A DNA stretch of 64,000 bases from Terebella lapidaria (GCA_949152475.1 OX424563.1:18015001-18079000); one strand, 5' to 3'. Positions 46,291 through 58,596 are shown, counted from the stretch's first letter. The notes: generated from the letters alone by a model not told the origin. Made by a program: numbers and translations.

Positions 46291-47327
46291 TAGACGTGGA
46301 ATCAATACCCAGTATTAAGTATTCCGAGCAAACAAAACAGGGTCCGTTATCCAATCTCATAGTCCGGGGACAGAAAGTCATATCTGGCATACGAAGTGAG
46401 AGAAAACAAAAATGACAGGGAAACTCATGAACCCCCGTAAATGGCCATTAGGAGGTGAAATCAGGTGTTCCGGAAAGAGTGAGCATTTCCTGCCCCACTA
46501 GTGGCACCCGTCATGAATTCCCCAAAATTAACATGAAAATAGATCTAGTTGCATGGCAGATATGGATTTGCTGTATTTATCAACCAGATCATGATGACGT
46601 CCATAGAATTTCTTAAACGCAGCTATAAGTCTTGGTAAAACATATCCTTGTCGTAGCAGTTTAGAGACTAGCTGGGCACTTCGATAGACAAAGTCCTCAT
46701 ATTTGCAACTAGCTCTGGAATAGCGTATAAGTTGAGAAACAAACACACCATATGCCGGTGACATAGGAATGTTGCTGCTTAGAAAAGGGAAATTGACTAT
46801 GGAAAAATTGAAATCATCACGTTTGTCATATAATCTAGTTGACAGGTTAGAATCATTATCAATCTCCAACCTCAGGTCTAGACAGTTGGAAAAATTAGCG
46901 GATTCTGTAGTATCCTTAATTTCAAGTTCCTTAGGATATATGACATCCAAATAATCACCAAACTTGGGATTATTTAGCGACAATACATCATCTATGTATC
47001 GGAAAGTGAAATTAAAATTACATGTTAGTTTCTTAGAACCTCCTCTTTGTGAATGCTGGATAAAATCTGATTCATATGAGTATAAAAACAGGTCTGCCAA
47101 TAATGGTGCACAGTTTGTACCCATGGGAATACCAATAGTTTGTTGAAATATTCGACCACCAAATTCCACAAAAATATTATCAATCAGAAAATTAACCATA
47201 TTTACCACATCTATTTCAGTATTTTTGTATGGGGCATCAGAGTCGCCTTTAACGAAATAAGCGGTATTATATTTAACTACAATATAGTGGTACCGACGTT
47301 GTCCCTTTTTAGAGAAAAATGAATTCT
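46291..47327 (-). mobile_element. 5'-truncated Penelope-like retroelement, copy 2
   Basis: The insertion is bounded by direct repeats TGTAA (46286-46290 and 47328-47332). The sister copy has a single TGTAA at 37182-37186 in the same context ('actggtgtaagctcaag'). The 3' end has about 237 bp of non-coding tail shared with the other two copies. The 5' end is cut within the RT domain. Confidence 0.85.
46528..47326 (-). pseudogene. Reverse transcriptase, C-terminal two thirds
   Basis: The frame is open from the truncation point to the stop at 46528. It contains 'QTIGIPMGTNCAPLLADLF', the catalytic 'FRYIDDVLSL' box and the C-terminal block 'SPAYGVFVSQLIRYSRAS', then a thumb-like region ending 'YGRHHDLVDKYSKS'. 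Motif A, present in the copy near 13050, is missing. Enzymes of this kind copy element RNA into DNA; lacking motif A this copy is dead although otherwise intact, so it is young. Penelope-like is my best assignment; no GIY-YIG endonuclease is seen. Confidence 0.75.
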
Positions 47328-48000
47328 TGTAAGCTCAAGATTACGTGAGCTCTCCTGATAGACCAAGTCCTGAGAATACTGTGACACTCTTTCTGTTTTC
47401 TTCATATGCACATGTTTTCCAGTTCTGCAGTTTTTCGATTTCCAAGGTCGGATATAATTGCTTTTGGAAGACACTTTGATAACGTTGAAATATATTCATA
47501 ATTTCCGAAATGTCTTGACTGTGTTGATAGTTTTAAAGTTGGTATAATGTTCAAGAATCGTCTTGCCAAGGGTGATATCTTATTAGCACCTTGCTATTTT
47601 TGACGTCCGACGTAGTGTTTGACGTTAACGTGACTGTTGTTCTTCCTGTTGCATTTTGGTCGGACCAATTGAGCCAAGATTTCACATTCTCGTAGATTAC
47701 GTATGTTGGCTTGCGTTATCAATCATTTTCATCATCAGACGGCTCACCCATTATACAGCAGTTGATGATGATGTTGCATTTTCAAAGCACACAACCAGGA
47801 ACCCGGAAATGCACACTCAAACATCAAGTCCGATTTCATTCGTTCCCTACGGTGGCTGATATATGGCATTGTGAAAATAATTTAATTCTTATTAAAAGAA
47901 TTAAATGTATCCTGACTTGTACATGGTTGATATAACATAGGTGGAATTATTATATAGTGTGTTGAAATATATTGTTTGTGTTGAATTATGATGAAGTGTT

Positions 48001-49370
48001 TGGTGTTATAAGGGGACGTGTTCTTATGTTCGGATCTAGGGACACTCCCAATAATCCGAATATTATGCAATGATAGGCTAAATAATGTCACATCCAATAT
48101 AATTTGCTACAGTGCAAGCCTGCGCATCTAAAATCAATTGAACCTAACGCTTACTTCCTAACCCCTATTATATGCCATGAATATAATATATACACTGTTG
48201 TTGGGATAAGAAATACCTGCACAACTATCTGCTAATATAGTCGTCATTTATAAGTAAAATATTGGAGTTTGCGTGAGAAAGTATGTATCAATCACCGCCC
48301 ATCACATTTACCACACTACTCTCGCTACTGTAAGCGCGATCTCGCGTGAACTCCTTTGATGGAATGTCTCCTGGGAATGTTGATACACTTCTGATTTCTT
48401 TGAGGCAAAGAATGATGATTTGAGTTGAAGTGCAAGGCCGGAATATGATTGCTTTCGGTGGTCGAATTCTCGCAGTCTACATGCGACTATTTCTGACCTT
48501 GCTATTCATGCAAGCGAACGGGTATTGGAAACAATCGCCCACAATAGTCAATATTCCATGGGGAAATGTATGAAATGTCTCGTTGTCCTAGAACAACACC
48601 AAGGAAGCAGCTTATCAAAAGGGGACACCTCTACCGGGTTCAGTTGTCTAATTTGATGGATGTTTAATTAAGATTGAGGTCGCAATTATAGTCGAGGTGC
48701 TTGTCGCTCTGCCTGAATAGCCACATTGTAATGTATGTTGATAACCCAATGGTACAATTGATCAACCTGGAATTTTCCCAGTACAGGACTTGTGTCAGAA
48801 TCTCAATCCTCGTGCAAATTACTGATAGACATTCCATATCGACTTAAATAAAATATATTAATTCAACTTCATAAATTAACATAATACATGCAAAAGGTAT
48901 ACAAATAAACACAGACAATCATTCAAACTTATCCTATCCTATCTTAGTTAGGATTTTTGCCTTCTAACCCGTTATTAGCTTGATCCATATATTTGCGCCC
49001 GTTTTATATACATCAACAATTTGCCAGATACTCTATCGCAAAGTACATGATTTTATCAGGCTGAAAAACATATTACCGTTGGTATTTCACATATTATCGT
49101 TGGTATTTTTATCAAACATCATATCAGATAATTCGATTTCGGTGTCCCATATCGGGAACAAAAAGGAAACCAAAACAGCAACGACGTTTATATATCACGA
49201 ACATATCAGATTTGAATGACAGAAGGTGAATTGTTACGTGATTGAAGGTGATACCCTAATCTAATTTTTTTCTCGGAGAAATGTCTTCTCTTGTGTCCGC
49301 AACAGCACATTAAGTTCAATCCATATTCAACTTGTATGGTTATTGGTGGAATACATTGTTTTCAGAAGTA
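48001..49370. other. Non-coding stretch downstream of the fucosyltransferase gene
   Basis: No gene is supported. On the minus strand AATAAA near 48847-48852 could be the polyadenylation signal of the fucosyltransferase gene, giving a 3' UTR of about 530 bp; this is a guess. Confidence 0.35.
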
Positions 49371-49377
49371 GTGTAAT

Positions 49378-50493
49378 CTATACCAAGCGCTTCCAACCGG
49401 GCGGGTAATAATCTGTCGAGCTGAAGATCCGACTGACAGTTGAGTTGGAGGCGGGGTATCCACCGTAGTATACAGTCTCGCCCCCTGCCAACCATGCAGC
49501 CCACCAACCATAGGATCCCACCGTCATCACCGTGTGGTTGCATAGTGACAAGATCGCCAGGTCAACAATCGCGGAATGGCCTTCAGATATGACGGTTGTG
49601 AATCTTTCCTGGTCCAGGTGTGATTTCGCCCAGGCAACTTCATCGGAACACACGACGAAGACTACATTCGATGGTTTAAATTTGTCCATGTAATATTCCA
49701 TGGCTCGGTTGAGATATTCCAGAGGGGCAGCCACGTATCCCATGTGGTTGTCGACCATGTCACCGCGCCTTATGTGCACGCCTATGTATACCACGGCAGT
49801 GGTGTACTGACTACCCACCGTGTTGAAAAATGATATTGCCTCTTTGAGAATATCCGGTTTGAAAGTGAGCTGCTTCCGCAGAATATGATGCACGTGAGGA
49901 TCGCGAAAATATTTCCACGACTGGAAATATCCGCGGAAAAACGCGTCCCTTTGCTTATCAATGGGCAGTTCAAGTCTTGATTCGTACACGTGAGCACGCT
50001 TCTCTCGTTTTATTAACCACCTGGCGAAGACGGACCTGTTCGTTGTATCCACCGTGTCAACGGTTATGTCGAATGCATTGAATAGGGTATTACCTTCTGA
50101 AATCACTGGGTGTAGGTGATGAACTTTCGCTAGACCGAGGGTAGCTGCAAACGTGAACAAATAGTTGCCGAGGCGTGCACCGGAATTTGGTATTTCCAAA
50201 AGGATTTTCCGGCATGATCTTCGATCGTCGACACCCGGATGTAAACAAGGCCACTTGGAAATCTCCTGGAAGTTATAGTCATTATTTCCGTTGTTTTGAT
50301 TGATGTAAAATGCATTTTTCACGACGATTGTCTGGATGTTTTGGAAGTTAAACAATCCATCGGGAATTTCCGACTTCAGAAAAATCACGAAAAATAACAT
50401 TATCGCCAAGTAAAATAATTTATGTATTGGTGGAAAATGTTTTCGACGAAACGTCTTCACAGGAGTTTCTCTGCTTCTTACGAAATTTCTCAT
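49378..50493 (-). CDS. Galactoside alpha-1,2-fucosyltransferase-like (GT11)
   Basis: 371 residues in one coding exon. A short cytoplasmic N-terminus is followed by one membrane segment (about 27-39, 'LFYLAIMLFFVIFL'), fitting a type II Golgi enzyme. Family-11 motifs: 'GARLGN' 105-110, 'FFRGYFQSWKYF' 185-196, the GDP-fucose binding 'HIRRGD' 240-245, and 'GSYGWWAAWLAGG' 326-338. Potential N-glycosylation sites are N152, N319 and N350. Length and order match animal FUT1/FUT2-like proteins, which add L-fucose in alpha-1,2 linkage to galactose on glycans. Directly before the ATG lies 'ttttcag|at', an acceptor, so a 5' UTR intron is likely. Whether the exact acceptor is galactose is inferred from the family. 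No frame damage is seen. Confidence 0.92.
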   Translation of the reverse strand: MRNFVRSRETPVKTFRRKHFPPIHKLFYLAIMLFFVIFLKSEIPDGLFNFQNIQTIVVKNAFYINQNNGNNDYNFQEISKWPCLHPGVDDRRSCRKILLEIPNSGARLGNYLFTFAATLGLAKVHHLHPVISEGNTLFNAFDITVDTVDTTNRSVFARWLIKREKRAHVYESRLELPIDKQRDAFFRGYFQSWKYFRDPHVHHILRKQLTFKPDILKEAISFFNTVGSQYTTAVVYIGVHIRRGDMVDNHMGYVAAPLEYLNRAMEYYMDKFKPSNVVFVVCSDEVAWAKSHLDQERFTTVISEGHSAIVDLAILSLCNHTVMTVGSYGWWAAWLAGGETVYYGGYPASNSTVSRIFSSTDYYPPGWKRLV

Positions 50494-50762
50494 ATCTGAA
50501 AACCCACTTAATACTACCGTTCAAATGTCATTCATTATCAAAGTCATTTGTGTGCTTTCACGTGCATGTAGTCTGATAGCACTATTCGTATTTGAAAGGA
50601 GCAAAAACTAATGCACAAGAACAGGTGTTGACTTCAGCCGCGGTGTCTTGATATAATGAAGGCAGACACACCTCCTAACATTGCACGCATTGTCTGTCGT
50701 AGTCATTTGCATCAGTAATATCTAGTTAGTTTAATTAAAAATGCACACCTGAGGCGACTACA

Positions 50763-50838
50763 ATGTGGACGCACAGTTGATGAGAATAGTGTGCATATGA
50801 TATGGACGCACAGTTGATGAGAATAGTGTGCATATGAA
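50763..50838 (+). repeat. Two tandem 37-bp repeats
   Basis: 'tggacgcacagttgatgaga' onward is repeated twice head to tail about 300 bp upstream of the fucosyltransferase start. Function unknown. Confidence 0.8.
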
Positions 50839-50839
50839 A

Positions 50840-51384
50840 AATGACACTCTTACAATTGTGTCACTTGCGAGACCATTCACCAACAGTATAGATCAAACAT
50901 ATCATATATATACACCTTTCGGTTTATATTATATCAGTAAAATTGACTAGTGTTAAAAGTGTCATAGCACGAATTTTATTGGTATTTCCCAGATCGATTT
51001 GTATTCTTTCACACACCAATTCGTTTTCAATACATTTACCTGCATTAACCACGAGGTCGTTTGATGAGCAAAGATGTATAGTTTGTGAGTGCATGTGTAT
51101 TAATAATTTTAATAACATTTTGTTATGTCATGTGTAAATTCAGAACAAACTATTTTCTAATGTTGTGTATGTTATATCTCATATTGAAGAGTACAATAAC
51201 AAAGAAAAAAATGTAAAACTTGCTTCATCATGACATAAATATTTGTCTATATACTTGTATGAATGTATCGAACATATGAGTGATTACATTGTAATTGTAA
51301 TACATTGTAATTATGGTCGTAAACACCCCGTATCATTTGCACTATATGTAGTTTTGTAGTGTGAATAATCCATGTGAGGCTGTT
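50840..51384. other. Non-coding stretch
   Basis: AT-rich sequence between the fucosyltransferase upstream region and the repeat array. I see nothing identifiable. Confidence 0.4.
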
Positions 51385-51387
51385 ATT

Positions 51388-51490
51388 ACTTGGCAAAATA
51401 AATTTTGCCAAGTATGTTGGTCAGTCATCTTGTTTGTTACTTGGCAAAATAAATTTTGCCAAGTATGTTGGTCAGTCATCTTGTTTGTTT
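51388..51490 (+). repeat. Duplicated hairpin at the array start
   Basis: A segment of about 51-54 bp beginning 'acttggcaaaataaattttg' is present twice in tandem. Each copy can form an 11-bp stem with a 4-base loop. Single copies occur at 52896 and, one-sided, at 54665, 55745 and 57164. Confidence 0.8.
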
Positions 51491-52341
51491 GTATGTTTGT
51501 CTGTCCGTCCGTTCGCACGATAGCGGGCGCAATTCTTGTCGGATTTTCATGAAATTTTGACACAACATGTGCAAGGGTCCTCCTCATAAGCCTTTCGTTT
51601 CTGAAGGTCAAAGGTCAAAAATTGACGTCAAGGTCGTTCAAAAACCAAAACATTTAAAATCGTAATAAGTCCAGTTATATTTTATCTGGAGTTTCGAGAT
51701 TTCAAGCATCGAATACTATGGCCAATTCTGCATCTTTTGATGTATAGCCGACAGCTGTTGCATCAAAATTGACGATTTTGACTCCGGGTTAAAAAGACGG
51801 GGGTCAGGAGTTTCTGGATCAAAAGTTTCATGCATTGCTGTGCAGTCAATTCTTGTCGGAATCTTATGAAATTTTCACAGCATATGCACTCCAGATGTCG
51901 GCATATTCCTGTTGTTTCTCAAGGTCAAAAGTCAAGAATTAACGCCAAGGTCATTGAAAAACAAAAAAAATACAAATGGCCATAACTCCACTTTCATTCC
52001 ACCTGCACTTCCAAAAGTGTTCACGTCTTTTATTATGGTCAATTCTGCATCATTTGATGTATGACCGACAGCGGTTGAATCAAAATTGACGATTTAAACT
52101 CCAGGTGAAATACATGGGGGTCAGGAATTTCAGATCCAAAGTTTAACACATTGCTGTGCAGTCGATTCTTGTGTGATTTTGACGAAATTCTCACATAATA
52201 TGTGCACGGAATGTCCGCATGACCTTTTTGATTTGGAACATCATAGCTCTGAAACTGTTGTCACGGCAACAGAAAATCGTTACTGAAAAGCATTACATGA
52301 AAACGATAATAGCATTGCTATATGAAACACTCCGCTTCACA

Positions 52342-52420
52342 TCGCCAGCCACGTTAGTGCTGAGCGTAGAGCGTAGGACTTTGAATCCACAGACCCGGGT
52401 TCAATACTATCTCAAAACTA
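52342..52420 (+). repeat. tRNA-like (SINE-like) segment
   Basis: Contains a weak box A-like 'tagtgctgagcg' and a box B-like 'gggttcaatac', about 50 bp apart. Copies at 53812-53890 and 56643-56715 are nearly identical, so it moves with the array unit. Confidence 0.5.
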
Positions 52421-53811
52421 TTTTTTTTTCTCCATTAAAAGATCATGTATTCAATTCCAAACAACGAAACAACACATTCGTAGTGTACAAAATCAGCAAA
52501 TAAATGTAGCACGAGTAATCTTTATCGTTATTATGCCATAATACTTAATTATTTCTCACTATGAATTCCTTAAAGTCATTTAACAGTGTCTCATTGGTTC
52601 CATTATGATCGTGTCCTTCATGCATCATAATGCATCTGTGTTAAGTCCATTCTGGCATGATTTGTATTCACCGAGTGTCTCTATTCGTTTTGTTCACTTG
52701 TTGTCATTGTAATTTTTCATCTGTAACTTACAAGATCATGATCATGCTTTCAATTCTGAAGAATGTAGCAGCACAATTTAATATGATTACAGTATTACGA
52801 TGCTAGGGTTTATAGACCAAAGCTGGTTTATAGACTTCTCTTCAAGTTCATTACTTTATTTTGCCAAGTCCTAGCTCTTTGAGCGATTGCTTCATTACTT
52901 GGCAAAATAAATTTTGCCAAGTATGTTGGTCAGTCATCTTGTTTGTTTGTTTGTTTGTTTGTATGTTTGTCTGTCCGTCAGTTTGCACGATAGCGGGCGC
53001 AATTCTTGTCGGATTTTCAGGAAATTTCTACACGACATGTGCAAGGATCTTCCACATAAGCCTTTCGTTTCTGAAAGTCAAAGGTCAAAAATTGACGTCA
53101 AGGTCGTTCAAAGACCAAAAAATTAAAAATCGTAGTAACTCCAGTTATATTTTATCTGGAGTTTCGAGATTTCTAGCATCGATTACTATGGCCAATTCTG
53201 CATCTTTTGATGTATGGCCGACAGCTGTTGAGTGAAAATTGACGATTTTGACTCCAGGTTAAATAGACGGGGGTCAGGAGTTTCTGGATCAAAAGTTCCA
53301 TGAATTGCTGTGCAGTCAATTCTTGTCGGATTCTTATGAAATTTTCACAGCACATGCACACCAGATGTCGGCATATTCCTGTCGTTTCTCAAGGTCAAAG
53401 GTCAAGAATTAACGACAAGGTCGTTGAAAAACCAAAAAATTTAAAATCGTCATAACTCCACTTTCATTCCACCTGCACTTCCAAAAGTGTCGACGTCTTT
53501 TATTATGGCCAATTCTGCATCTTTTGATGTATGACCGACAGCGGTTGAATCAAAATTGACGATTTAAACTCCAGGTGAAATACATGGGGGTCAGGAATTT
53601 CGGATCCAAAGTTTAACACATTGCTGTGCAGTCGATGCTTGTGTGATTTTGACGAAATTCTCACATAATATGTGCACGGAATGTCCGCATAACCCTTCTG
53701 ATTTGGAACATCATAGCTCTGAAACTGTTGTCACGGCAACAGAAAATCGTTACTGAAAAGCATTACATGAAAACGATAATAGCATTGCTATATGAAACAC
53801 CCCGCTTCACA

Positions 53812-53890
53812 TTGCCAGCCACGTTAGTGCTGAGTGTAGAGTGTAGGACTTTGAATCCACAAACCCGGGTTCAATACTATCTCAAAACTA
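53812..53890 (+). repeat. tRNA-like (SINE-like) segment
   Basis: Same segment as at 52342, with 'gggttcaatac' box B and a diverged box A. Confidence 0.5.
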
Positions 53891-54962
53891 TTTTTTTTTC
53901 TCCATTATGAGATCATGTATTCAATTCCAAACAAGGAAACAACACATTCGTAGTGTACAAATTCAGCAAATATATATGGCAGCAGTAATCTTCGTCATTT
54001 CTATGTCATCACACTCAATTATTTCTTGGTATATATTTTTCCAAGTCATTTACAGTGTCTCATTGGTTCCATTATGATCATGTGTTTCATGCATCATAGC
54101 GCATCTGTGTTATCTCCTGAATATACAAAACTCGGTTGCGTATTAATACAGTATATCATATATGTATCCAAATGCAGGTCTCAAACAACATATCGGTGGT
54201 TTTCTGACTCAGTGATGTACTAGTGATATAACAAAGCCTAAAACTCTACTCTTAATACAGTCTGTGTCAAACGACAGGCCACTTTATATCAGAACTATTG
54301 GGGGTGATCAACCGACGGAGGAAACCGGCCCCATTCCCGGTTTTTAGCAGTAATTTGCCGTAAAAGACCTTTTGCAATACATACACAACTTGGCGCTGTG
54401 GGCCAGGTTGGTGCTGTGCATAGAGCTCAGGACATCAATCCACAGACCCAAGTCTCTCTTGAAACTATTTTTTTCTGCTAATTTTTAACTTACAGAATCA
54501 TGATCATGCATTTAATTATAAACAACATAACAACACAATTTAGTAAATGTACAATTTATTTAACGACAAATAAATAATTGAAAAAAATATATTACAGTAT
54601 TATGGTGCAGGGGTTTATAGACCAAAGCTAGTTTATAGAATTCTCTTCAAGATCTTTAACTTTATTTTGCCAAGTCCTAGCTCTTTGAGCGATTGCTTCA
54701 GTTGTATGTTGCTCAGCGATCAAATATGTGTTCTGTCCGTCTGTTCGCACGATAGCGGGCGCAATCCTTGTCGGAATGACATGAAATTTTCCAAGAAGAT
54801 GCGCATAAGACTCCTGCACAAGCCTATTGATTTTGAAGGTCATAGCTTAAAAACTTTTGTTTTGGCGACTGAAAAACCGTTACATAACTATAACTATGGA
54901 GGCTGGAAAACAATAAAGTAACTGTTACATGGAATACACTTGATGCCTACATTCTTCACACT

Positions 54963-55035
54963 GTCGGCCACGTTGGTGCAGTGGATAGAGCGTAAGACTT
55001 TGAATCGAAAGACCCGTGTTCAACCCTCCCTCAAA
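54963..55035 (+). repeat. tRNA-derived SINE-like segment, best preserved
   Basis: Box A 'tggtgcagtgg' (54974-54984) and box B 'gttcaaccc' (55018-55026) match RNA polymerase III promoter consensus in a tRNA-like arrangement. No CCA-ready acceptor stem is seen, so it is not a tRNA gene. Related segments are at about 54400-54470 and 55495-55570. Confidence 0.6.
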
Positions 55036-55494
55036 ACTCTAATCTCTTTTATCTCTAACTTAGTTTTTATACAGTCAGTTGCAGTGTTATTTCTGGTTTA
55101 TAATGCACCTTTTGCATTTGGAATAGATTGAAAACTCGCCGAGATATCAAAGTAGAAAGAGCAGTGGGGTGAATCTGATTCTCAATCCGTTCACATGCCA
55201 ATAAGCTGTAGAAACGATTACCCCCTGTGGACATGTCCCGTCCTAAATACACACGCTCGGTTGCATAGCAATACAGTATATCATATATGTATCCAAATGC
55301 AGATCTCAAACAACATTTCAGTGGTTTTCTAACTCAGTGATGTACAAGTGATATAACAAAGCCTAAAACTCTAGTCTAAATACAGTCTGTGTCAAGCCAC
55401 AGGCTCCCTTATATTAGGACTGCTGGGGGTCACGAACCGGCCCCATTCCCGGTTTTTAGCAGTACATACAATAAATACGCCACTTCCTGCTGTC

Positions 55495-55570
55495 GTCCAC
55501 GTTGGTGCTGTGCATAGAGCTCAGGACTTTGAATCCACAGACCCCGGGTTCAATTCCCTCTCAAAACTTG
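55495..55570 (+). repeat. tRNA-like (SINE-like) segment
   Basis: 'tggtgctgtgcatagagctc' followed by 'gggttcaattccc' gives box A-like and good box B-like sequences. The segment at 54400-54470 is similar but has lost box B. Confidence 0.5.
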
Positions 55571-56642
55571 TTTTTTCTCTCCAACTTACAGGATCATGTC
55601 TTTTATAGCGTAACTGCACAATTTAATACATGTACAACTTACTTAACAGCAACTAGATAATTTAAAAAAAAAGAACTATTCAAATCTCTCTCAAAACGTT
55701 TTTTAGCTGGTTTATTATAGACTTCTTTTCAAGTTCATTACTTTATTTTGCCAAGTCCTAGCTCTTTGAGCGATTGCTTCATTTGTTTGTTTGTATGTTT
55801 GTCTGTCCGTCAGTTTGCACGATAGCGGGCGCAATTCTTGTCGGATTTTCATGAAATTTTTACACGACATGTGCAAGAATCTTCCACATAAGCCTTTCGT
55901 TTCTGAAGGTCAAAGGTCAAAAATTGACGTCAAGGTCGTTCAAAAACCAAAAAATTAAAAATCGTAGTAACTCCAGTTATATTTTATCTGGAGTTTCGAG
56001 ATTTCTAGCATCGATTACTATGGCCAATTCTGCATCTTTTGATGTATGACCGACAGCTGTTGAGTGAAAATTGACGATTTTGACTCCAGGTTAAATAGAC
56101 GGGGGTCAGGAGTTTCTGGATCAAAAGTTTCATGCATTGCTGTGCAGTCAATTCTTGTCGGATTCTTATGAAATTTTCACAGCACATGCACACCAGATGT
56201 CGGCATATTCCTGTCGTTTCTCAAGGTCAAAGGTCAAGAATTAACGACAAAATCGTTGAAAAACAAAAAAATTAAAAATGGTCATAACTCCACTTTCATT
56301 CCACCTGCACTTCCAAAAGTGTCCACGTCTTTTATTATGGCCAATTCTGCATCTTTTGATGTATGACCGACAGCGGTTGAATCAAAATTGACGATTTAAA
56401 CTCCAGGTGAAATACATGGGGGTCAGGAAGTTCGGATCCAAAGTTTAACACATTGCTGTGCAGTCGATTCTTGTCTGATTTTGACGAAATGCTCACATAA
56501 TATGTGCACGGAATGTCCGCTTAACCCTTTTAATTTGGAACATCATAGCTCTCAACCTGTTGTCACGGCAACAGAAAATCGTTACTGAAAAGCATTACAT
56601 GAAAACGATAATAGCATTGCTATATGAAACACTCTGCTTCAC

Positions 56643-56715
56643 ATCGCCAGCCACGTTAGTGCTGAGCGTAGAGCGTAGGACTTCGAATCCACAGACCCGG
56701 GTTCGATACTATCTC
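56643..56715 (+). repeat. tRNA-like (SINE-like) segment
   Basis: Third near-identical copy of the 52342 segment, with 'gggttcgatac' as box B. Confidence 0.5.
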
Positions 56716-57215
56716 AAAACTTTTTTTTTTTCTCCATTAAAAGATCATGTATTCAATTCCAAACAACGAAACAACACATTCGTAGTGTACAAAATCAGCA
56801 AATAAATGTAGCACGAGTAATCTTTATCGTTATTATGTCATCATACTTAATTATTTCTCACTATGAATTCCTTAAAGTCATTTAACAGTGTCTCATTGGT
56901 TCCATTATGATCGTGTCCTTCATGCATCATAATGCATCTGTGTTAAGTCCATTCTGGCATGATTTGTATTCACCGAGTGTCTCTATTCGTTTTGTTCACT
57001 TGTTGTCATTGTAATTTTTCATCTGTAACTTACAAGATCATGATCATGCTTTCAATTCTGAAGAATGTAGCAGCACAATTTAATATTATTACAGTATTAT
57101 GATGCAAGGGTTTATAGACCAAAGCTGGTTTATAGACTTCTCTTCAAGTTCATAACTTTATTTTGCCAAGTCCTAGCTCTTTGAGCGATTGCTTCATTTG
57201 TATTTTGTAACGTTA

Positions 57216-58596
57216 CGATGTTTACATTAGATATGCTCTGGTCACTATAATAAGCGATTGAGATATGTGTACTTTCAGATCCTGTTCGCTAATAGTCCCT
57301 CCAAAAATACTGATATAAAGTAAATCCGTTACCTAATTATACGAGCTACATTACGAATATACATGCACGTGATAAGCCACGGTGTGGAGTTGTATGTGTT
57401 TTGTACATGTAATCTTAAGTCGCGTGATATATATCAATGGTGTCGGCTATTGGGAGGAATCAGGCATGACATAATGTCATTTGGTTCATACAACTTGATA
57501 TGAGATGAAAATATATCCCTGTACTGACATGAGCCGCATGTCAAAACTTTGAAAGTTAAATAGTTCGTAAAACCAATGTACCCATGGTCATATGAGAATA
57601 ACAATTTCTGCTGGAGAATTTTCAGTCATTTTCCGTCATTATTTGAACTGTATGCATCGAAATTGTAGTGTTTTTTTCTGTCATAATGGAGCTGTCCGTA
57701 CAATCATTCCTATAATGTTTCATGATAGAACTGAGAGGATATTTTCATATTCGAATGGGAAACCATATGATAATTTCAGGGTTGAACTTGAAGGTGACCT
57801 TCGATGACATTGAATGGTCAAAACGGACATTTTTGTCGAGGAACGAACCTTTTTGGACTTTGGCGGCCATTTTCTTAAACTATTGTCGACATCCTTTTCC
57901 TGACTTGATGCATTGAATTCCCAATGGATACCCTTGTAACATGCCTGTTATTGGTCTATTTGGGACCACGATGACAAACAAGTGTATTCATTTTTTGTAT
58001 GTTATCCTATTTCTATGTCATCTCAAACCATACACAATTGTTTTTTTTTGTTATGCCAGTTTTAACCAAATATTTTATTCTTAAAGATAAAAAATATATT
58101 GCATAAGTGTAAAGTTTGGCGACCCCTCGATAATGAGGCAAAGCTCATTACTGGAGTGTCACCGAATGTCTTATAAATCCGCCCACACTGCAGCACCATC
58201 ACCGTGATGTCACTACTCGCGCACACTACGTCATAATGCTACAGTGCTTTCCCTTTACATACATGGCTGTGATATGAGTCAACAGCGGAGTCCGACCCAG
58301 GACCGACGCCGAGAGGACCCAGTGGTTCGAAAGGTACGGCACCAATGTAAAGTTCGGCGACCCCACGATAAAGAGGTATACCCCATCACTGGAGTGTCAC
58401 CGAATGTATTAAAAAAATTACTTGCATTGTTCTCTCAGGTGTTTAGTCAATACTGTATGTTGGTTAAAGCTGTAAGTATGTTATAAATAGATGAACGATC
58501 ATTTAAAAAAAATATTACGATAACGACCACGATCTTCCCCGACGGATAAACCGAACGTAAAACCACAGAACCACGCGTTGTTTGTTTTGCCTTGCA
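57216..58596. other. Non-coding stretch with small repeats
   Basis: 57775-57880 carries decayed 'aaggtgacctt' and 'ggcggccattttc' words of the interspersed family. 'gtaaagttt/cggcgacccc' followed by 'ggagtgtcaccgaatgt' occurs twice (58110-58175 and 58350-58410). 58180-58240 recurs at about 60503-60575 ('cacactgcagca', 'cacgtcataatgctaca'). No gene is supported. Confidence 0.45.

Larger units (their letters stand above)
43690..48000. repeat. Third copy of the duplicated block
   Basis: 43690-43960 matches 8220-8560 and 34770-35070 ('ctggataattgagc'). 44510-45700 matches 35459-36640. 45700-46290 and 47328-48000 match 36640-37840. It is interrupted by the RT element 46291-47327. Short frames inside it are not conserved among copies. 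Confidence 0.7.
51385..57215. repeat. Array of long related repeats with tRNA-like segments
   Basis: Near-identical blocks are 51500-52500, 52975-53990 and 55795-56830; the tails 52500-52890 and 56820-57200 also match, while 54667-55740 is a diverged unit. Units open with the inverted repeat 'acttggcaaaa'/'ttttgccaagt' and a 'gtttgtttgtatgtttgtct' run, followed by 'gcacgatagcgggcgcaat', then 'caaggtcaaaggtcaa' motifs, a tRNA-like segment, and end with 'ccaagtcctagctctttgag'. Short frames are repeated in each unit and are not genes. It looks like a composite interspersed repeat amplified locally. Confidence 0.8.

Noticed and set aside
54963..55035. A real tRNA gene
   Set aside because: Boxes A and B fit, but I cannot fold a matching acceptor stem, and related segments repeat with the array, so SINE-like is the better reading.
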